Below are positions 38,574 through 48,400 of a DNA stretch of 64,000 nt, piece by piece. Source of the stretch: Myxococcales bacterium (lineage in GTDB: Bacteria > Myxococcota_A > Polyangia > Polyangiales > Ga0077539); the NCBI GenBank assembly GCA_016793325.1, contig JAEUKI010000067.1:62001-126000 (forward strand), in the 5' to 3' direction. A program made the translations under genes and the position numbers. How positions within the stretch are numbered: position 1 is the stretch's first letter; each line of letters begins with the position of its first letter. The notes below the pieces were generated by a model. The model was not told where the DNA came from. It worked only from the letters and a program-made list of their open reading frames with translations, and did not search any database.

Positions 38574-40136
38574 TCACGGCGCCGTGAGGTCTCCGTGGCA
38601 GCCCATGCAGAACGCGATGTCCCCGTAGTTGGGCGTCTTGCACGTGGGGCACTCGGCGAAGTAGCGCCCCGAGGGACCGCGCGCGGCCGATGCGATGGGC
38701 GCGGGCGCCGCTGGAGCCACGGGCGCCGCGGGGACAACGGAAGCAGCGGGCGCGATTGGCAAGGGCGGCGGCGGGAGCGGAAGGCTCTCGATTGGCGGCA
38801 ACGGCAACGGGGGAACGTGCGACGCGTACGACGGCCGCAGGTCCACGTCGGGCATGCTCCCGTGGATCTGCGCGGCGAGCGGCGGGGTCGCGAGCGGAGC
38901 GCCGAAGAGCCAGCCGAGCTCGTCGCACAGGGCGTCGGGCCTCGGGCGATCGCGCTCGAAGAAGAGCTGCATGCAGCGCTTCATCGCGTCGAGCGAGATC
39001 TTGGGGAGCTGCGCGGCCCAGAGGAGGGCTGTCCCCGAGCGGAGCTGCGTTCGAAGGGGGCGCCACGGAGCGCCGTCGCACTGCACGCCCGAGACTCCGT
39101 GGTAGCCGCGCACGGTGGCTGCGTCGCCCGGGACCGACGGATCGAGCGGAAGCACCGCGGCGTCGAAGAGGAGCACGGCCGCCAGCGCCGCGTGACCTGC
39201 GGGCATCTGCGCCTCGCGCTCGCGGACGTACTCGCAGAGCGACGAGCGCGCGCGGCCAGCGACGAGCCCTGTCCCATAGAAGCGCGTGATCCAGGCGAGC
39301 ACGGTCCCGCGCCGCACGTGCGCGTCGAGCTGGTCCCATCGTTCGTGGTACGCGCGCAGCAAATCGTCCGGCGAAATGACGGCGAAGTCCTGCGCGCCCC
39401 ACTCGAGCACCATGCCCTTGTGCCCCGCGGACCAGAGGATCGCGTTGACCGAGAGCTCGGCGTCGCCCGAGACCGTCGGCGGGCGCCAGCCGGGGATCAC
39501 CGCGCTGAGCCACGAAATCAACTCGCCTCGCGCGTGGGCGAGCTTGAGCGAGTCCCACACGGACGCGACCTCGGTGCTGCGCGCGAGGACCGCGGGGCTG
39601 GTCCATCGGTGCTCGTTTCCGTGGGCGTCTTTGAGCACGATCGACGCGCCTGCAGAGCGCACCGCGGCGTGGGCGATCGCGGCGATGCGCTCGAAATTCG
39701 AGCTCTGCACGGGTCCGTCTCCGACGCCCTCGAGCTGCCGCGAGAGTGACCGGAGCTGCTCGTCGATCACGCGATAGGCGGACTCTGCGCGAATGCGCGC
39801 GTCGTACCCTCGCCGCGCGAACTCGTCGAGCCCCGTGCGCAGCGCCTTCACGCGCTCGACGAAGGCCCGCACATCCACGGTCGTCGGCGGCACGGGCTCG
39901 TGCTCGGGAAACAGCACGAACCACAGCGCGGCCCCTCGCTCGACCTGCGCGAGCGCGCGCTCGACCGGGTCGACGCCGCTCGTCGGGCCCGAGATCGCCG
40001 CGTTCGAATGTGCGGTCCGCGGGCTCTTCCATTGGCCCTGGGCGCGCGCACGGCCGTCTCCCTCGGGCGCCGAGGGCTCGGCGACCTCGAGGATCGCGCC
40101 TTCGGTTGCGGGCGGAGGCTCGCTCGGACGAGTCAC
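38574..40136 (-). CDS. Uncharacterised protein with C-terminal zinc ribbon
   Basis: The 520-residue product starts at GTG and has a disordered first 55 residues and a helical middle with no recognised fold. A strongly Pro-rich linker (about 425-485) leads to a C-terminal zinc ribbon, CPTCKTPNYGDIAFCMGCHG. The middle region has repeated segments around WGAQDFAVI and WAAQLPKISLD. There is no signal peptide, so it is cytoplasmic. The ribbon suggests a nucleic-acid or protein contact. Its stop codon overlaps the perfect palindrome TCACGGCGCCGTGA (38574-38587). The function is unknown. Confidence 0.7.
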   Translation of the reverse strand: MTRPSEPPPATEGAILEVAEPSAPEGDGRARAQGQWKSPRTAHSNAAISGPTSGVDPVERALAQVERGAALWFVLFPEHEPVPPTTVDVRAFVERVKALRTGLDEFARRGYDARIRAESAYRVIDEQLRSLSRQLEGVGDGPVQSSNFERIAAIAHAAVRSAGASIVLKDAHGNEHRWTSPAVLARSTEVASVWDSLKLAHARGELISWLSAVIPGWRPPTVSGDAELSVNAILWSAGHKGMVLEWGAQDFAVISPDDLLRAYHERWDQLDAHVRRGTVLAWITRFYGTGLVAGRARSSLCEYVREREAQMPAGHAALAAVLLFDAAVLPLDPSVPGDAATVRGYHGVSGVQCDGAPWRPLRTQLRSGTALLWAAQLPKISLDAMKRCMQLFFERDRPRPDALCDELGWLFGAPLATPPLAAQIHGSMPDVDLRPSYASHVPPLPLPPIESLPLPPPPLPIAPAASVVPAAPVAPAAPAPIASAARGPSGRYFAECPTCKTPNYGDIAFCMGCHGDLTAP

Positions 40137-40263
40137 TGCGAGCGCGAGTGTCCCTCACTGCGCGAGCGGTGACAAAGCGGGTTCGAACGGATGTGCGGAG
40201 GTGCGGGTGTGCGGTCGCACAAACGCTGTACGCGAACCCTCGATCGAGAACAGAGTGCGCTCG

Positions 40264-41388
40264 ATGGCCCTCGCCGACGCAGCCGGAGGACTCTGGCGCT
40301 CTGTTTCGTTTCACCCCGCAGCGACCGCCGTCTTTCACGGGGCGCTCGTCGCCGTCACGGTGGCTCTCTTGAAGAAGCGCCCGATCGCGAGCCCGCGAGA
40401 CGCGATCGTACGTTGTGCGCAATGGACGCTGATGCTCCTCGGGCTCGTGGCGTTCGCCGCGGTGTCTTCGGGGGACTTCTTCTTCGCGTTCAACCTCTTG
40501 TCCCACGCGGTGTTCGCGCACGCGCCCGTGCTCGGCGCGTACGTCGCGTTCGTGCTCGTGCCGCGCCCGTGGAAGCTCATTTGGTCGCTGATTTCGCTGA
40601 CCCTCGTCGCGATCATGATCGACGCCTTCGTGGTCGAACCCACGTCGCTCACCGTCCGCCGCGAGACGATCACGAGCGACAAGCTGCGGCGGCCCTTGCG
40701 CGCGGTGGTGTTGGCAGACCTGCAGTTCGACGTGTTCGACGAGCACACGAAATCAGCGCTGCGCCTCGCGATGCGCGAGCGGCCCGACGTCCTCTTGCTC
40801 CCTGGGGACTTCGTGCAGCGCACGCGGCGGCGCGGCGGCGACGCGGTCCGTCGCGAGGCCAACGCGTTTCTGCGAGAGATTCACTTCGGCGCGCCGCTCG
40901 GGGTGTACGCGGTCGAGGGCAACGTCGAGTGGGAGCCGGGGTGGGAGGGGCTCTTCGAGGGGCTCACCGTGCACACGTTTTCAAACGTGCAGCGAATCGA
41001 GGGAGAAGAGCTCGTGGTGACGGGCATGGGCCTGCGGGAGTCCGCCAACGGATCGCAGGTGATCGAGGGGGCCTCGGGGGCGGGGCGCGGGAGATTTCAC
41101 ATCGCGATCGGGCACGCGCCGGACTTTGCGATGGGCGACGTGCGCGCGGATCTGTTGGTGGCGGGGCACACGCACGGAGGGCAAGTGCAGCTGCCGATCG
41201 TGGGGCCGCTGCTGACCCTGAGCGGCGTCCCCCGCGAGTGGGCCGCGGGAAACAGGGCGATCGCGCTCTCGGGAGGTCGAACGCTGATCGTCTCGCGGGG
41301 CGTGGGGCACGAGCGCGGGTCCGCGCCGAGGCTGCGTTTTCGCTGCAAGCCCGAGGTCGTCGTGATCGAGCTTCGCCCGCGGGGATAA
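40264..41388 (+). CDS. Membrane-anchored metallophosphoesterase-like protein with altered motifs
   Basis: The 374-residue product has about four N-terminal membrane spans (residues 1-125), then a calcineurin-like phosphoesterase fold. The usual DxH reads ADLQ (near 148), GD is intact as PGDF (near 180), GNHE reads GNVE (near 219), and AGHTHGGQV (near 300) is intact. Two of the expected His residues are thus replaced by Gln and Val. Related membrane enzymes act on phospholipid or sugar-nucleotide phosphates. The altered ligands mean it may be inactive or use another metal arrangement. It is divergent from the gene at 38574, with a 127-bp gap between the starts. Confidence 0.8.
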   Translation: MALADAAGGLWRSVSFHPAATAVFHGALVAVTVALLKKRPIASPRDAIVRCAQWTLMLLGLVAFAAVSSGDFFFAFNLLSHAVFAHAPVLGAYVAFVLVPRPWKLIWSLISLTLVAIMIDAFVVEPTSLTVRRETITSDKLRRPLRAVVLADLQFDVFDEHTKSALRLAMRERPDVLLLPGDFVQRTRRRGGDAVRREANAFLREIHFGAPLGVYAVEGNVEWEPGWEGLFEGLTVHTFSNVQRIEGEELVVTGMGLRESANGSQVIEGASGAGRGRFHIAIGHAPDFAMGDVRADLLVAGHTHGGQVQLPIVGPLLTLSGVPREWAAGNRAIALSGGRTLIVSRGVGHERGSAPRLRFRCKPEVVVIELRPRG

Positions 41389-41458
41389 CGGCTCGACGGG
41401 CGCAACGGACCCTTGCGACGGATGAACGCGCGTCGTACGAGCGTCGGTCACGAACGTC

Positions 41459-44134
41459 ATGCCGTACACACCCCGCGAAATCGAGCCCAAGTGGCAGTCA
41501 CGCTGGAAGGCCGAGCGCGCCTTCGCGACCGATCAAGACGCGAGCAAGCCCAAGTACTACGTGCTCGACATGTTTCCGTACCCGTCGGGCGCGGGGCTTC
41601 ACGTGGGGCACTGCGAGGGGTACACGGCGACGGACGTCCTCGCGCGATACAAGCGAGCGAAGGGATTTCGTGTGCTGCACCCGATGGGGTGGGACGCGTT
41701 CGGGTTGCCCGCGGAGGACTTCGCGATCAAGCACGGCGTGCATCCTCACGATCGCACGCAAGAGTCGATCGGGAATTTCAAGCGACAGATCAACTCGTTG
41801 GGGTTCAGCTACGACTGGGAGCACGAGGTCGACACGACTTCGCCCGAGTACTACCGCTGGACGCAGTGGATCTTCTTGCAGCTCTTTCACAAGGGCTTGG
41901 CGTACCAAGACGAGATCGCAGTGAATTGGTGTGCGGCGCTCGGGACCGTGCTCGCCAACGAAGAGGTGAAGAACGGCCGCAGCGAGCGCGGCGATCACCC
42001 CGTCGAGCGCGTGATGCTGCGCCAGTGGATGCTCAGGATCACGGCGTACGCGGATCGGTTGCTCGATGATCTCGAGGGGCTCGACTGGCCGACGAGCACG
42101 ATGGTGATGCAGCGCGAGTGGATCGGCCGCAGCGAGGGCGCCGAGATCACGTTCGCCACTGAAATCGCTGGCGAGACGATCACGGTGTTCACGACGCGAC
42201 CGGACACGCTGTTCGGCGCGACGTACATGGTGCTCGCGCCCGAGCACCCGCTGGTCGACAAGCTCACGACGACCGAGCAGCGCGAGAGCGTGCAGAAGTA
42301 CGTTCATGCGGCGAAGAACAAGAGCGACCGCGAGCGGCAAGAGGCCCTCGGCGCGAAGAAGAAGACAGGGGTCTTCACGGGCGCGTACGCGATCAACCCG
42401 GTCAACGGCGCGAAGGTTCCCGTGTGGATCGCGGACTACGTGCTGTGGGGCTACGGCACGGGCGCGATCATGGCGGTGCCCGCGCACGACCAGCGCGACT
42501 ACGAGTTTGCCCAGGCTTTTTCGCTGCCGATCGTGCAGGTGATCGCGCCGAAGGGCGGAGGCACCATGCCCGACGGAGCTGCGTACGAAGTGAGCGGCGA
42601 CGACGCGGTGATGGTCAACTCGGGAGCGTTTACGGGGCTCTCGAGCAGCGACGGCAAGAAGAAGATCGTCGCGGAGCTCGCGGACAAGGGCGTGGCGAAG
42701 CCCACGGTGAACTACAAGCTCAGGGACTGGGTCTTCTCGCGGCAGCGCTACTGGGGCGAGCCGATCCCGATTTATTTTCCCGTCGAGATGGAGCGCGCGG
42801 ACGGCGATCCGCGCAAGGGCGACGCGCACACGATTCGTTACGACCAGCCCATCGCCGTGCGCGAAGAAGAGCTGCCGCTTCGCTTGCCGCCGGCGACGGA
42901 CTTCAAGCCGAGCGGCGATCCGCTGGGCCCGCTCGCGAAGCTCAAGGACTGGCGGTTCTTTCAGAAGGACGGAAAGTGGTTCGCGCGCGAGACCAACACG
43001 ATGCCGCAGTGGGCGGGGTCGTGCTGGTACTACCTGCGCTTTCTCGACCCGAAGAATCACGAGCACATCTTTTCGAGTGACCTCGAAAAATCCTGGATGA
43101 ACGTGGATCTGTACGTGGGCGGCGCCGAGCACGCGGTCCTGCACTTGTTGTACGCGCGCTTCTGGCACAAGGTGCTCTACGACCTCGGCAAGGTGACGAC
43201 GAAGGAGCCCTTCGCGAAGCTGCGCCACCAGGGCATGGTCCTCGGCGAAGTCGAGTACACAGGCTGGAAGGTCGACGGCGACTGGATCAGCGCGAAGGAC
43301 GTCGGAGCCGAGGTCGAGCCCACCAACGAACGCCCTGGAATTTGGGCGGCGGTAAAGAAGGGCTCCGGGCTCGCGCAGGCGGTCAAGCTCGTCGAGTCGC
43401 AGGTGAAGAAGGCGGGCGAGGGCTTCGTGCTGAGCGACGCTCCGTCGATCGTGGTCGACGCGCGCGCGCACAAGATGTCCAAGGCGCGCGGCAACGTGAT
43501 CAACCCGGACGACGTCGTCGCCGAGCACGGCGCGGACGCGCTGCGCGGGTACGAGATGTTCATGGGTGACTTCGAGCAGGCAAAACCCTGGGACACCCGC
43601 GCCATCAAGGGCATCACGCGCTTCGTGAACAACGTGTGGGCGATCGTGTTCGAGCCGAAGGAGAGCGAGGGGGATGTCCACCAGAAGCTCAGGCACAAGA
43701 CGATCAAGCTGGTGGGCGAGCGGATCGAGACGTTCAAGTTCAACACGGCGATCTCGTCGTTGATGGAGTACGTCTCGGCGCTGCAAGCGAAGGGCGCGAC
43801 CAAGGCCGACCGAGAGGCGCTCGTGCAGTTGGTGGCTCCGTTTGCGCCGCACCTCGCGGAGGAGTGCTGGGAGCAGCTCGGGCACAAAGAGATCGTGTGC
43901 AAGCAATCGTGGCCGAGCTACGACGAGGCGCTCACGGTCGACGACGTGCTCGTGATCCCCGTGCAAGTGAGCGGCAAGATGCGCGGCACCGTCGAGGTCG
44001 CGCGCGACGCCACCGAAGAGCACGTGAAGGCGCTCGCGATGGAGGTCGACAACGTGAAGAAGGCCCTCGAGGGAAAGACCCTCGTGAAGGTGATCTGGGT
44101 CCCGGGGAAGATGCTGAACCTCGTGGTGAAGTAG
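41459..44134 (+). CDS. leuS: Leucyl-tRNA synthetase LeuS
   Basis: The 891-residue product charges tRNA(Leu) with leucine. The class I motifs are HVGH (about 48-51, in YPSGAGLHVGH) and KMSKA (about 672-676, normally KMSKS). The editing (CP1) domain appears with TTRPDTLFGATYMVLAPEHPL (T-rich element) and GTGAIMAVPAHDQRDYEFA (substrate pocket). Length and domain order match a bacterial LeuRS. The Ala in place of the last Ser of KMSKS is an allowed variant in this family. The gene ends 2 bp before a REP-like inverted repeat. Confidence 0.96.
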   Translation: MPYTPREIEPKWQSRWKAERAFATDQDASKPKYYVLDMFPYPSGAGLHVGHCEGYTATDVLARYKRAKGFRVLHPMGWDAFGLPAEDFAIKHGVHPHDRTQESIGNFKRQINSLGFSYDWEHEVDTTSPEYYRWTQWIFLQLFHKGLAYQDEIAVNWCAALGTVLANEEVKNGRSERGDHPVERVMLRQWMLRITAYADRLLDDLEGLDWPTSTMVMQREWIGRSEGAEITFATEIAGETITVFTTRPDTLFGATYMVLAPEHPLVDKLTTTEQRESVQKYVHAAKNKSDRERQEALGAKKKTGVFTGAYAINPVNGAKVPVWIADYVLWGYGTGAIMAVPAHDQRDYEFAQAFSLPIVQVIAPKGGGTMPDGAAYEVSGDDAVMVNSGAFTGLSSSDGKKKIVAELADKGVAKPTVNYKLRDWVFSRQRYWGEPIPIYFPVEMERADGDPRKGDAHTIRYDQPIAVREEELPLRLPPATDFKPSGDPLGPLAKLKDWRFFQKDGKWFARETNTMPQWAGSCWYYLRFLDPKNHEHIFSSDLEKSWMNVDLYVGGAEHAVLHLLYARFWHKVLYDLGKVTTKEPFAKLRHQGMVLGEVEYTGWKVDGDWISAKDVGAEVEPTNERPGIWAAVKKGSGLAQAVKLVESQVKKAGEGFVLSDAPSIVVDARAHKMSKARGNVINPDDVVAEHGADALRGYEMFMGDFEQAKPWDTRAIKGITRFVNNVWAIVFEPKESEGDVHQKLRHKTIKLVGERIETFKFNTAISSLMEYVSALQAKGATKADREALVQLVAPFAPHLAEECWEQLGHKEIVCKQSWPSYDEALTVDDVLVIPVQVSGKMRGTVEVARDATEEHVKALAMEVDNVKKALEGKTLVKVIWVPGKMLNLVVK

Positions 44135-44135
44135 G

Positions 44136-44383
44136 GGCCCTCACCCCCGCTGCCGCGCGCCCCTCTCCCGCGGCACCGCGGGAGAGGGGCTTTGAATTCA
44201 TGGGCGTTGTAGAGGGGGGCTGTGCTCGTGCCGCTGACACGCGTCGGGCGACGCTCGCTGTTGCGTGGCGACTCCGTCTCGGTCCCACAAGTCGCTCTGG
44301 CGCTGCGACTCCGTCTCGGTCCCACAAGCCCCTCTCCCGCGACGAAGCGCGGGAGAGGGGCGCGCGGCAGCGGGGGTGAGGCC
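44136..44383. repeat. REP-like inverted repeat with internal direct repeats
   Basis: The two ends, 44136-44191 and 44328-44383, are almost perfect inverted copies of about 56 bp. Each end contains its own hairpin with CCCCTCTCCCGCG and CGCGGGAGAGGGG arms. Between them is a 24-bp direct repeat at 44268-44291 and 44305-44328. This layout, palindromic termini around a short core, is like REP/BIME or miniature mobile units in other GC-rich bacteria. It fills the 289-bp gap between leuS and the next gene, and its hairpins could also stop leuS transcription. Confidence 0.8.
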
Positions 44384-44423
44384 CGTCACAACCCCGGCTG
44401 CGCACGAGCATCTCAGTCACGCC

Positions 44424-46895
44424 ATGACTCTGCTCGATCGCAGCGCGCTTCGCGACGCGGCGCGGTTGCTAGATGCGCGCACGCGAGCGCTGCGCACGGG
44501 GCCGGCGCGGCCGACGGGGCGCTATGTGCTCTATTGGTGCACAACCGCGCTTCGGGCTGAAGAAAACCCCGCGTTCGAGCGCGCGCTCGTGGCGGCGCAC
44601 AAGCTGGATCAACCGCTCGTCGTGTATCACGGGCTCTCGACGCGCTACGCGCACGCGAACGACAGGATCACGGGGTTCGTGCTCGAGGGAGAGGCTGCGT
44701 TGCGGCGCGCGTTCGAGTCACGTGGAGCGCGCTACGTGTTCGCGCTCGACCGCGGAACCTCTCGGACGAAATGGCTCGATCGCGTCGCGGACGGCGCGAG
44801 CGTGGTCGTCACGGATGACTTTCCTGTGTACGACGTGCGCGGGTGGGTCGAGCGATTCGCCGAGCGGTTCGACGGGCCGGTGCTGTCGGTGGACGCGGCG
44901 TGCGTGGTTCCGATGCGGAGCCTCGGGCGCGGGTACGAGCGCGCGTTTGCCTTTCGCCAGCGAGTCTCGCGGCTGTGGAAGTCGCTCATCGAGCCCATCG
45001 CGGCGCTGCCGCTGCCCCGCGGGCTCGAGCACACAGAATCAACCCTGGACGAGCTCGACACCGTGATCGACCCGAGCGCGATCAGCGACCTCGTCGCGGC
45101 GCTGCCGATCGATCACACGGTCCCGCGGAGCGACGTTCTCCGCGGGGGAATCGACGCGGCGCTCGCGCGATGGACGGCGTTTACCAAGGAGCCCGGCTCG
45201 TCCATCAGCTCGCCCATCGACGAGTACGACGCCAGGCGCAACGACGCGCTCGAGGACGACGGCGTCTCGCGCATGAGCGCGTACCTGCACTGGGGCATGA
45301 TCTGGGCCGGGAGGCTGGCGCGCGAAGCGATGGCGCGGGACACCGACGGCGCTGACAAGTGGGTCGACGAGCTGCTCGTGTGGCGCGAGCTCGCGTGGCA
45401 CTTCTGCGCGCACAACCCGGGCTACGCGGACGTCGCGACGGCGATCCCGAAGTGGGCGAGAGAGACGCTCTCGCAGCGAGCGCAGCCGATGTTCGCGCCG
45501 ACGGAGCTCGCGATGGAGCTCGGCGAGACGGGAAACGCGCTCTGGGACGGCGCGCAAAGGAGGCTCCGTCGCGACGGATACCTCCACAACAACCTGCGAA
45601 TGACCTGGGGAAAACAGATCGTCGCGTGGGTTCACGACCCCGCCAAGGCCCTGGCGATCCTCGAGTCGCTCAATCATCGCTACGCGATCGACGGCCGCGA
45701 TCCCGCGAGCTACGGGGGCTTGCTCTGGACGATGGGCCAGTTCGATCGCCCTCACCCACGCACCGATGACTTCGGAACGGTCCGCCCTCGCGACACCAAG
45801 ACCCACGCCAAGCGATTGAACGTCGCCTCGTACAGCGCGCGCGGCCTCGATCGACACCGAGACCTCGGGCGCGTGCTCGTCGTGGGCGCGGGCCTCTCGG
45901 GCGCGGCGTGCGCGCGGACCCTCTTCGACGCGGGCGTCGACGTCACGGTGATCGACAAGGGCAAGAGCGTCGGCGGTCGCGCGGCCTCGCGTCGCGTGGA
46001 GGGACACACGTTTTCACACGGGGCTCCGGTGCTGCACGGGAGCGCGCTTCGCTTCGGTCGGTGGCTCGCGCTGCTCGAAGAGGACGGGCTCGTCACCCGG
46101 CACGAGCACGGCGCGAAGGCGCGCAAGCCGCTGACACATGTCGTGAAGCGACTGCTCGCGCCGCTGCAAGAGCGCGTTCGATGCGACGTTCGCGCGACGC
46201 ACATCGAGAAGACCGCGACGGGCTGGATCGTGACCGACGCCGAGGGACGCACGTACGCGTGCGAGCGGCTCGTCGTGTCCGCGCCTGCGCCCCAAGCGGC
46301 CGCGCTCGTCGGCACCAGTATTCGAGACGGCGTCGCTTCGATCGACGAGGACGCGCGCGCGAGGCTCGCGTCCGTGCGGTACGCGCGAAGGCTCGTCGCG
46401 ATGGCGCTCTGCGAGGCGGGCGAAGCGACGGGAGCGCCGTTCGACCGCGGGATCGAGGGCGACGCGATCGTGTCGCGGATCACGGTCCAGGCGATCGAGC
46501 ACGAGGGTCGCGCGAGGGTGGCGATCGTCGCTCACGCGAGCGACGCGTACACCGAGGCGCGCTACGACGAGGGCGAAGACGGCCCGTGGTCCGAGGCGCT
46601 CATCGAGCGCGCGCGGACGATCGTCGGAGCCGGCGCGCTCGTCGCGAGCGGACAGAAGCGCTGGCGCTATGCGCGACCGAGCGACGCGCGGGCGAGCGCC
46701 GATGGGCGGCCGTTTGTCGCGCTCGATCGAGGCGAGACGCTCTTCGCGATCGGCGACGGCGTGCATCGAAGTGATCACGGCTACGACGCGGAGGCCGCGT
46801 GGGAGAGCGGCGCGGCGCTCGCTTCGTGGATGATGGCTCGACGCGCCGAGCGCGCGGCGCCGAGCGAGCGAGCGAGAGGCGAGGCCGCAGAATGA
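44424..46895 (+). CDS. Fusion of class II photolyase and FAD oxidoreductase
   Basis: The 823-residue product joins two normally separate proteins. Residues 1 to about 470 match class II CPD photolyases, which repair cyclobutane dimers with light and FAD. The marker segments are WGMIWAGRLAREAM, LLVWRELAWHFCAHNPGY, NNLRMTWGKQIVAW and the near-signature HRYAIDGRDPASYGGLLWTM. From about 483 a second module begins with VLVVGAGLSGAACA and continues with VIDKGKSVGGRAASR and LFAIGDGVHRSDHG, typical of renalase-like/amine-oxidase-like FAD proteins. The start follows a long non-coding repeat. Its stop overlaps the next ATG (ATGA), coupling it to a CrtI-like enzyme. Confidence 0.88.
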   Translation: MTLLDRSALRDAARLLDARTRALRTGPARPTGRYVLYWCTTALRAEENPAFERALVAAHKLDQPLVVYHGLSTRYAHANDRITGFVLEGEAALRRAFESRGARYVFALDRGTSRTKWLDRVADGASVVVTDDFPVYDVRGWVERFAERFDGPVLSVDAACVVPMRSLGRGYERAFAFRQRVSRLWKSLIEPIAALPLPRGLEHTESTLDELDTVIDPSAISDLVAALPIDHTVPRSDVLRGGIDAALARWTAFTKEPGSSISSPIDEYDARRNDALEDDGVSRMSAYLHWGMIWAGRLAREAMARDTDGADKWVDELLVWRELAWHFCAHNPGYADVATAIPKWARETLSQRAQPMFAPTELAMELGETGNALWDGAQRRLRRDGYLHNNLRMTWGKQIVAWVHDPAKALAILESLNHRYAIDGRDPASYGGLLWTMGQFDRPHPRTDDFGTVRPRDTKTHAKRLNVASYSARGLDRHRDLGRVLVVGAGLSGAACARTLFDAGVDVTVIDKGKSVGGRAASRRVEGHTFSHGAPVLHGSALRFGRWLALLEEDGLVTRHEHGAKARKPLTHVVKRLLAPLQERVRCDVRATHIEKTATGWIVTDAEGRTYACERLVVSAPAPQAAALVGTSIRDGVASIDEDARARLASVRYARRLVAMALCEAGEATGAPFDRGIEGDAIVSRITVQAIEHEGRARVAIVAHASDAYTEARYDEGEDGPWSEALIERARTIVGAGALVASGQKRWRYARPSDARASADGRPFVALDRGETLFAIGDGVHRSDHGYDAEAAWESGAALASWMMARRAERAAPSERARGEAAE

Positions 46896-48400
46896 ACCGC
46901 GGTTCAGCGCCGAGCGCCGCGGGTGAAGAGCTCCGCGTGGACGCGTGCGTGATCGGGGCGGGGTTCGGGGGGCTGAGCGCGGCGCTCGCGCTCGCCGAAC
47001 GAGGCGCGAAGGTGCTCTTGTGCGAGTCGCTGAAGTACCCGGGCGGGTGCGCGAGCACGTTCGTGCGCGGCGGATGTCGCTTCGAAGCGGGCGCGACGCT
47101 GTTCTCGGGGTTCGACGAAGGGCAGCCTTTTCGCACGTGGATCGATCGTCACGCGATGGACGTCACGGTCGATCCGATCGATCCGATGGTCGAGCTTCGC
47201 ACGGGCGCGATGACGCTCGCCGTCGGCCGCGAGCGGTCGTCGTTGATCGACGCGTTTTGCGCGATGCCGGACGCGCCCGTCGACGCGCTTCGTCGCTTCT
47301 TCACCGAGCAGCGCGCGGTCGCGGACGCGCTGTGGGCGCTCTTTCGCGAGCCAGCGCTGCTGCCGCCGCTGAGCGCGAGGGCGCTCGTGGCGCACATCGC
47401 GAGGCTCCCTGCGTACGCGCCGATCCTGCGCGTGATCGGGCGCTCGGTGCGCTCGGTGCTCGCGCGGCACGAGCTCGAGGGGTTCGAGCCCTTGCGGCAG
47501 TTCTTGGACGCCGTTCTGCAGATCACCGTGCAGACCGCGAGCGACGACGCGGAGGCTCCCTTCGGGCTCTCTTCGATGGACTACTATTTTCGCGGGACGG
47601 GGCACGTTCGAGGCGGGATCGGCTCGCTCGCGAGCGCGATGGTCACGGCGATCGAGCGCTCGGGCGGGAGCGTTCGAATGACCGACCGCGTGAGCGCGAT
47701 CGAGCGTGACCGCGACGGCTGGATCGTGCGCTCGCGACGCGGAACAACGCGGGCCACGCACGTGATCGCCAACGTGTTGCCCGAGGCGCTCGAGGGGCTT
47801 CGACGCGAGCGGTATCGCGAGACCGCAGAGCTCGCCGAGCTCGTGGCCAACGGCTGGGGCGCGGCGATGCTGTACCTCGTGATCGAGGACGATCCGTCGC
47901 TTCCTTCGCAGGCGAAACACTACGAGCTCGTGCACGACCCGTCGCGTCCGTTCACCGATGGAAACCACGTGTTCGTCTCGCTCTCGTCGCGGGACGAGAC
48001 CGAGCGCGCGGGCCCTGGACAGCGGACGGCGACGTGCTCGACGCACGTGTACGCGGCGCGGCTGCGCGCGATGACGAGCGATCAGCAGCGCGCGTACATA
48101 GAGCGCGTTCAGGACGCGATGAGGTGCACGATGCGCGCGAGGGCGAGCGACGTGTACGAACGAACGAAGCGCGAAGAGACCGCGTCGCCGAGGACGTTCG
48201 AGCGCTTCACGGGGCGGCCCGGGGGGTACGTGGGGGGCGTTCCGAGGCGCGTAGGGCTCGCGCAATACGGGCGGTTGTGGCCGACGGAGCTCGAGCGCGG
48301 ATTGTGGCTGGTGGGCGACAGCGTGGGCCTCGGGCAGAGCACGCTCGCGACGGCGCTCACGGCGATACGGACGGTCGACTCCATCGCGAAATCAGGGTGA
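46892..48400 (+). CDS. CrtI/phytoene-desaturase-like FAD oxidoreductase
   Basis: The 502-residue product has the N-terminal FAD motif VIGAGFGGLSAALALAERGAK (about 19-39 in the sequence) and the family's C-terminal segment GLWLVGDSVGLGQSTLATAL. It belongs to the CrtI/CrtISO carotenoid desaturase-isomerase superfamily, which works on isoprenoid chains or similar hydrophobic substrates, but the substrate cannot be read off. Its ATG overlaps the stop of the photolyase-oxidoreductase gene, so they are co-translated. It is convergent with, and overlaps by 44 bp, the rhomboid gene. The link with a photolyase makes a light- or pigment-related role plausible. Confidence 0.82.
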   Translation: MNRGSAPSAAGEELRVDACVIGAGFGGLSAALALAERGAKVLLCESLKYPGGCASTFVRGGCRFEAGATLFSGFDEGQPFRTWIDRHAMDVTVDPIDPMVELRTGAMTLAVGRERSSLIDAFCAMPDAPVDALRRFFTEQRAVADALWALFREPALLPPLSARALVAHIARLPAYAPILRVIGRSVRSVLARHELEGFEPLRQFLDAVLQITVQTASDDAEAPFGLSSMDYYFRGTGHVRGGIGSLASAMVTAIERSGGSVRMTDRVSAIERDRDGWIVRSRRGTTRATHVIANVLPEALEGLRRERYRETAELAELVANGWGAAMLYLVIEDDPSLPSQAKHYELVHDPSRPFTDGNHVFVSLSSRDETERAGPGQRTATCSTHVYAARLRAMTSDQQRAYIERVQDAMRCTMRARASDVYERTKREETASPRTFERFTGRPGGYVGGVPRRVGLAQYGRLWPTELERGLWLVGDSVGLGQSTLATALTAIRTVDSIAKSG

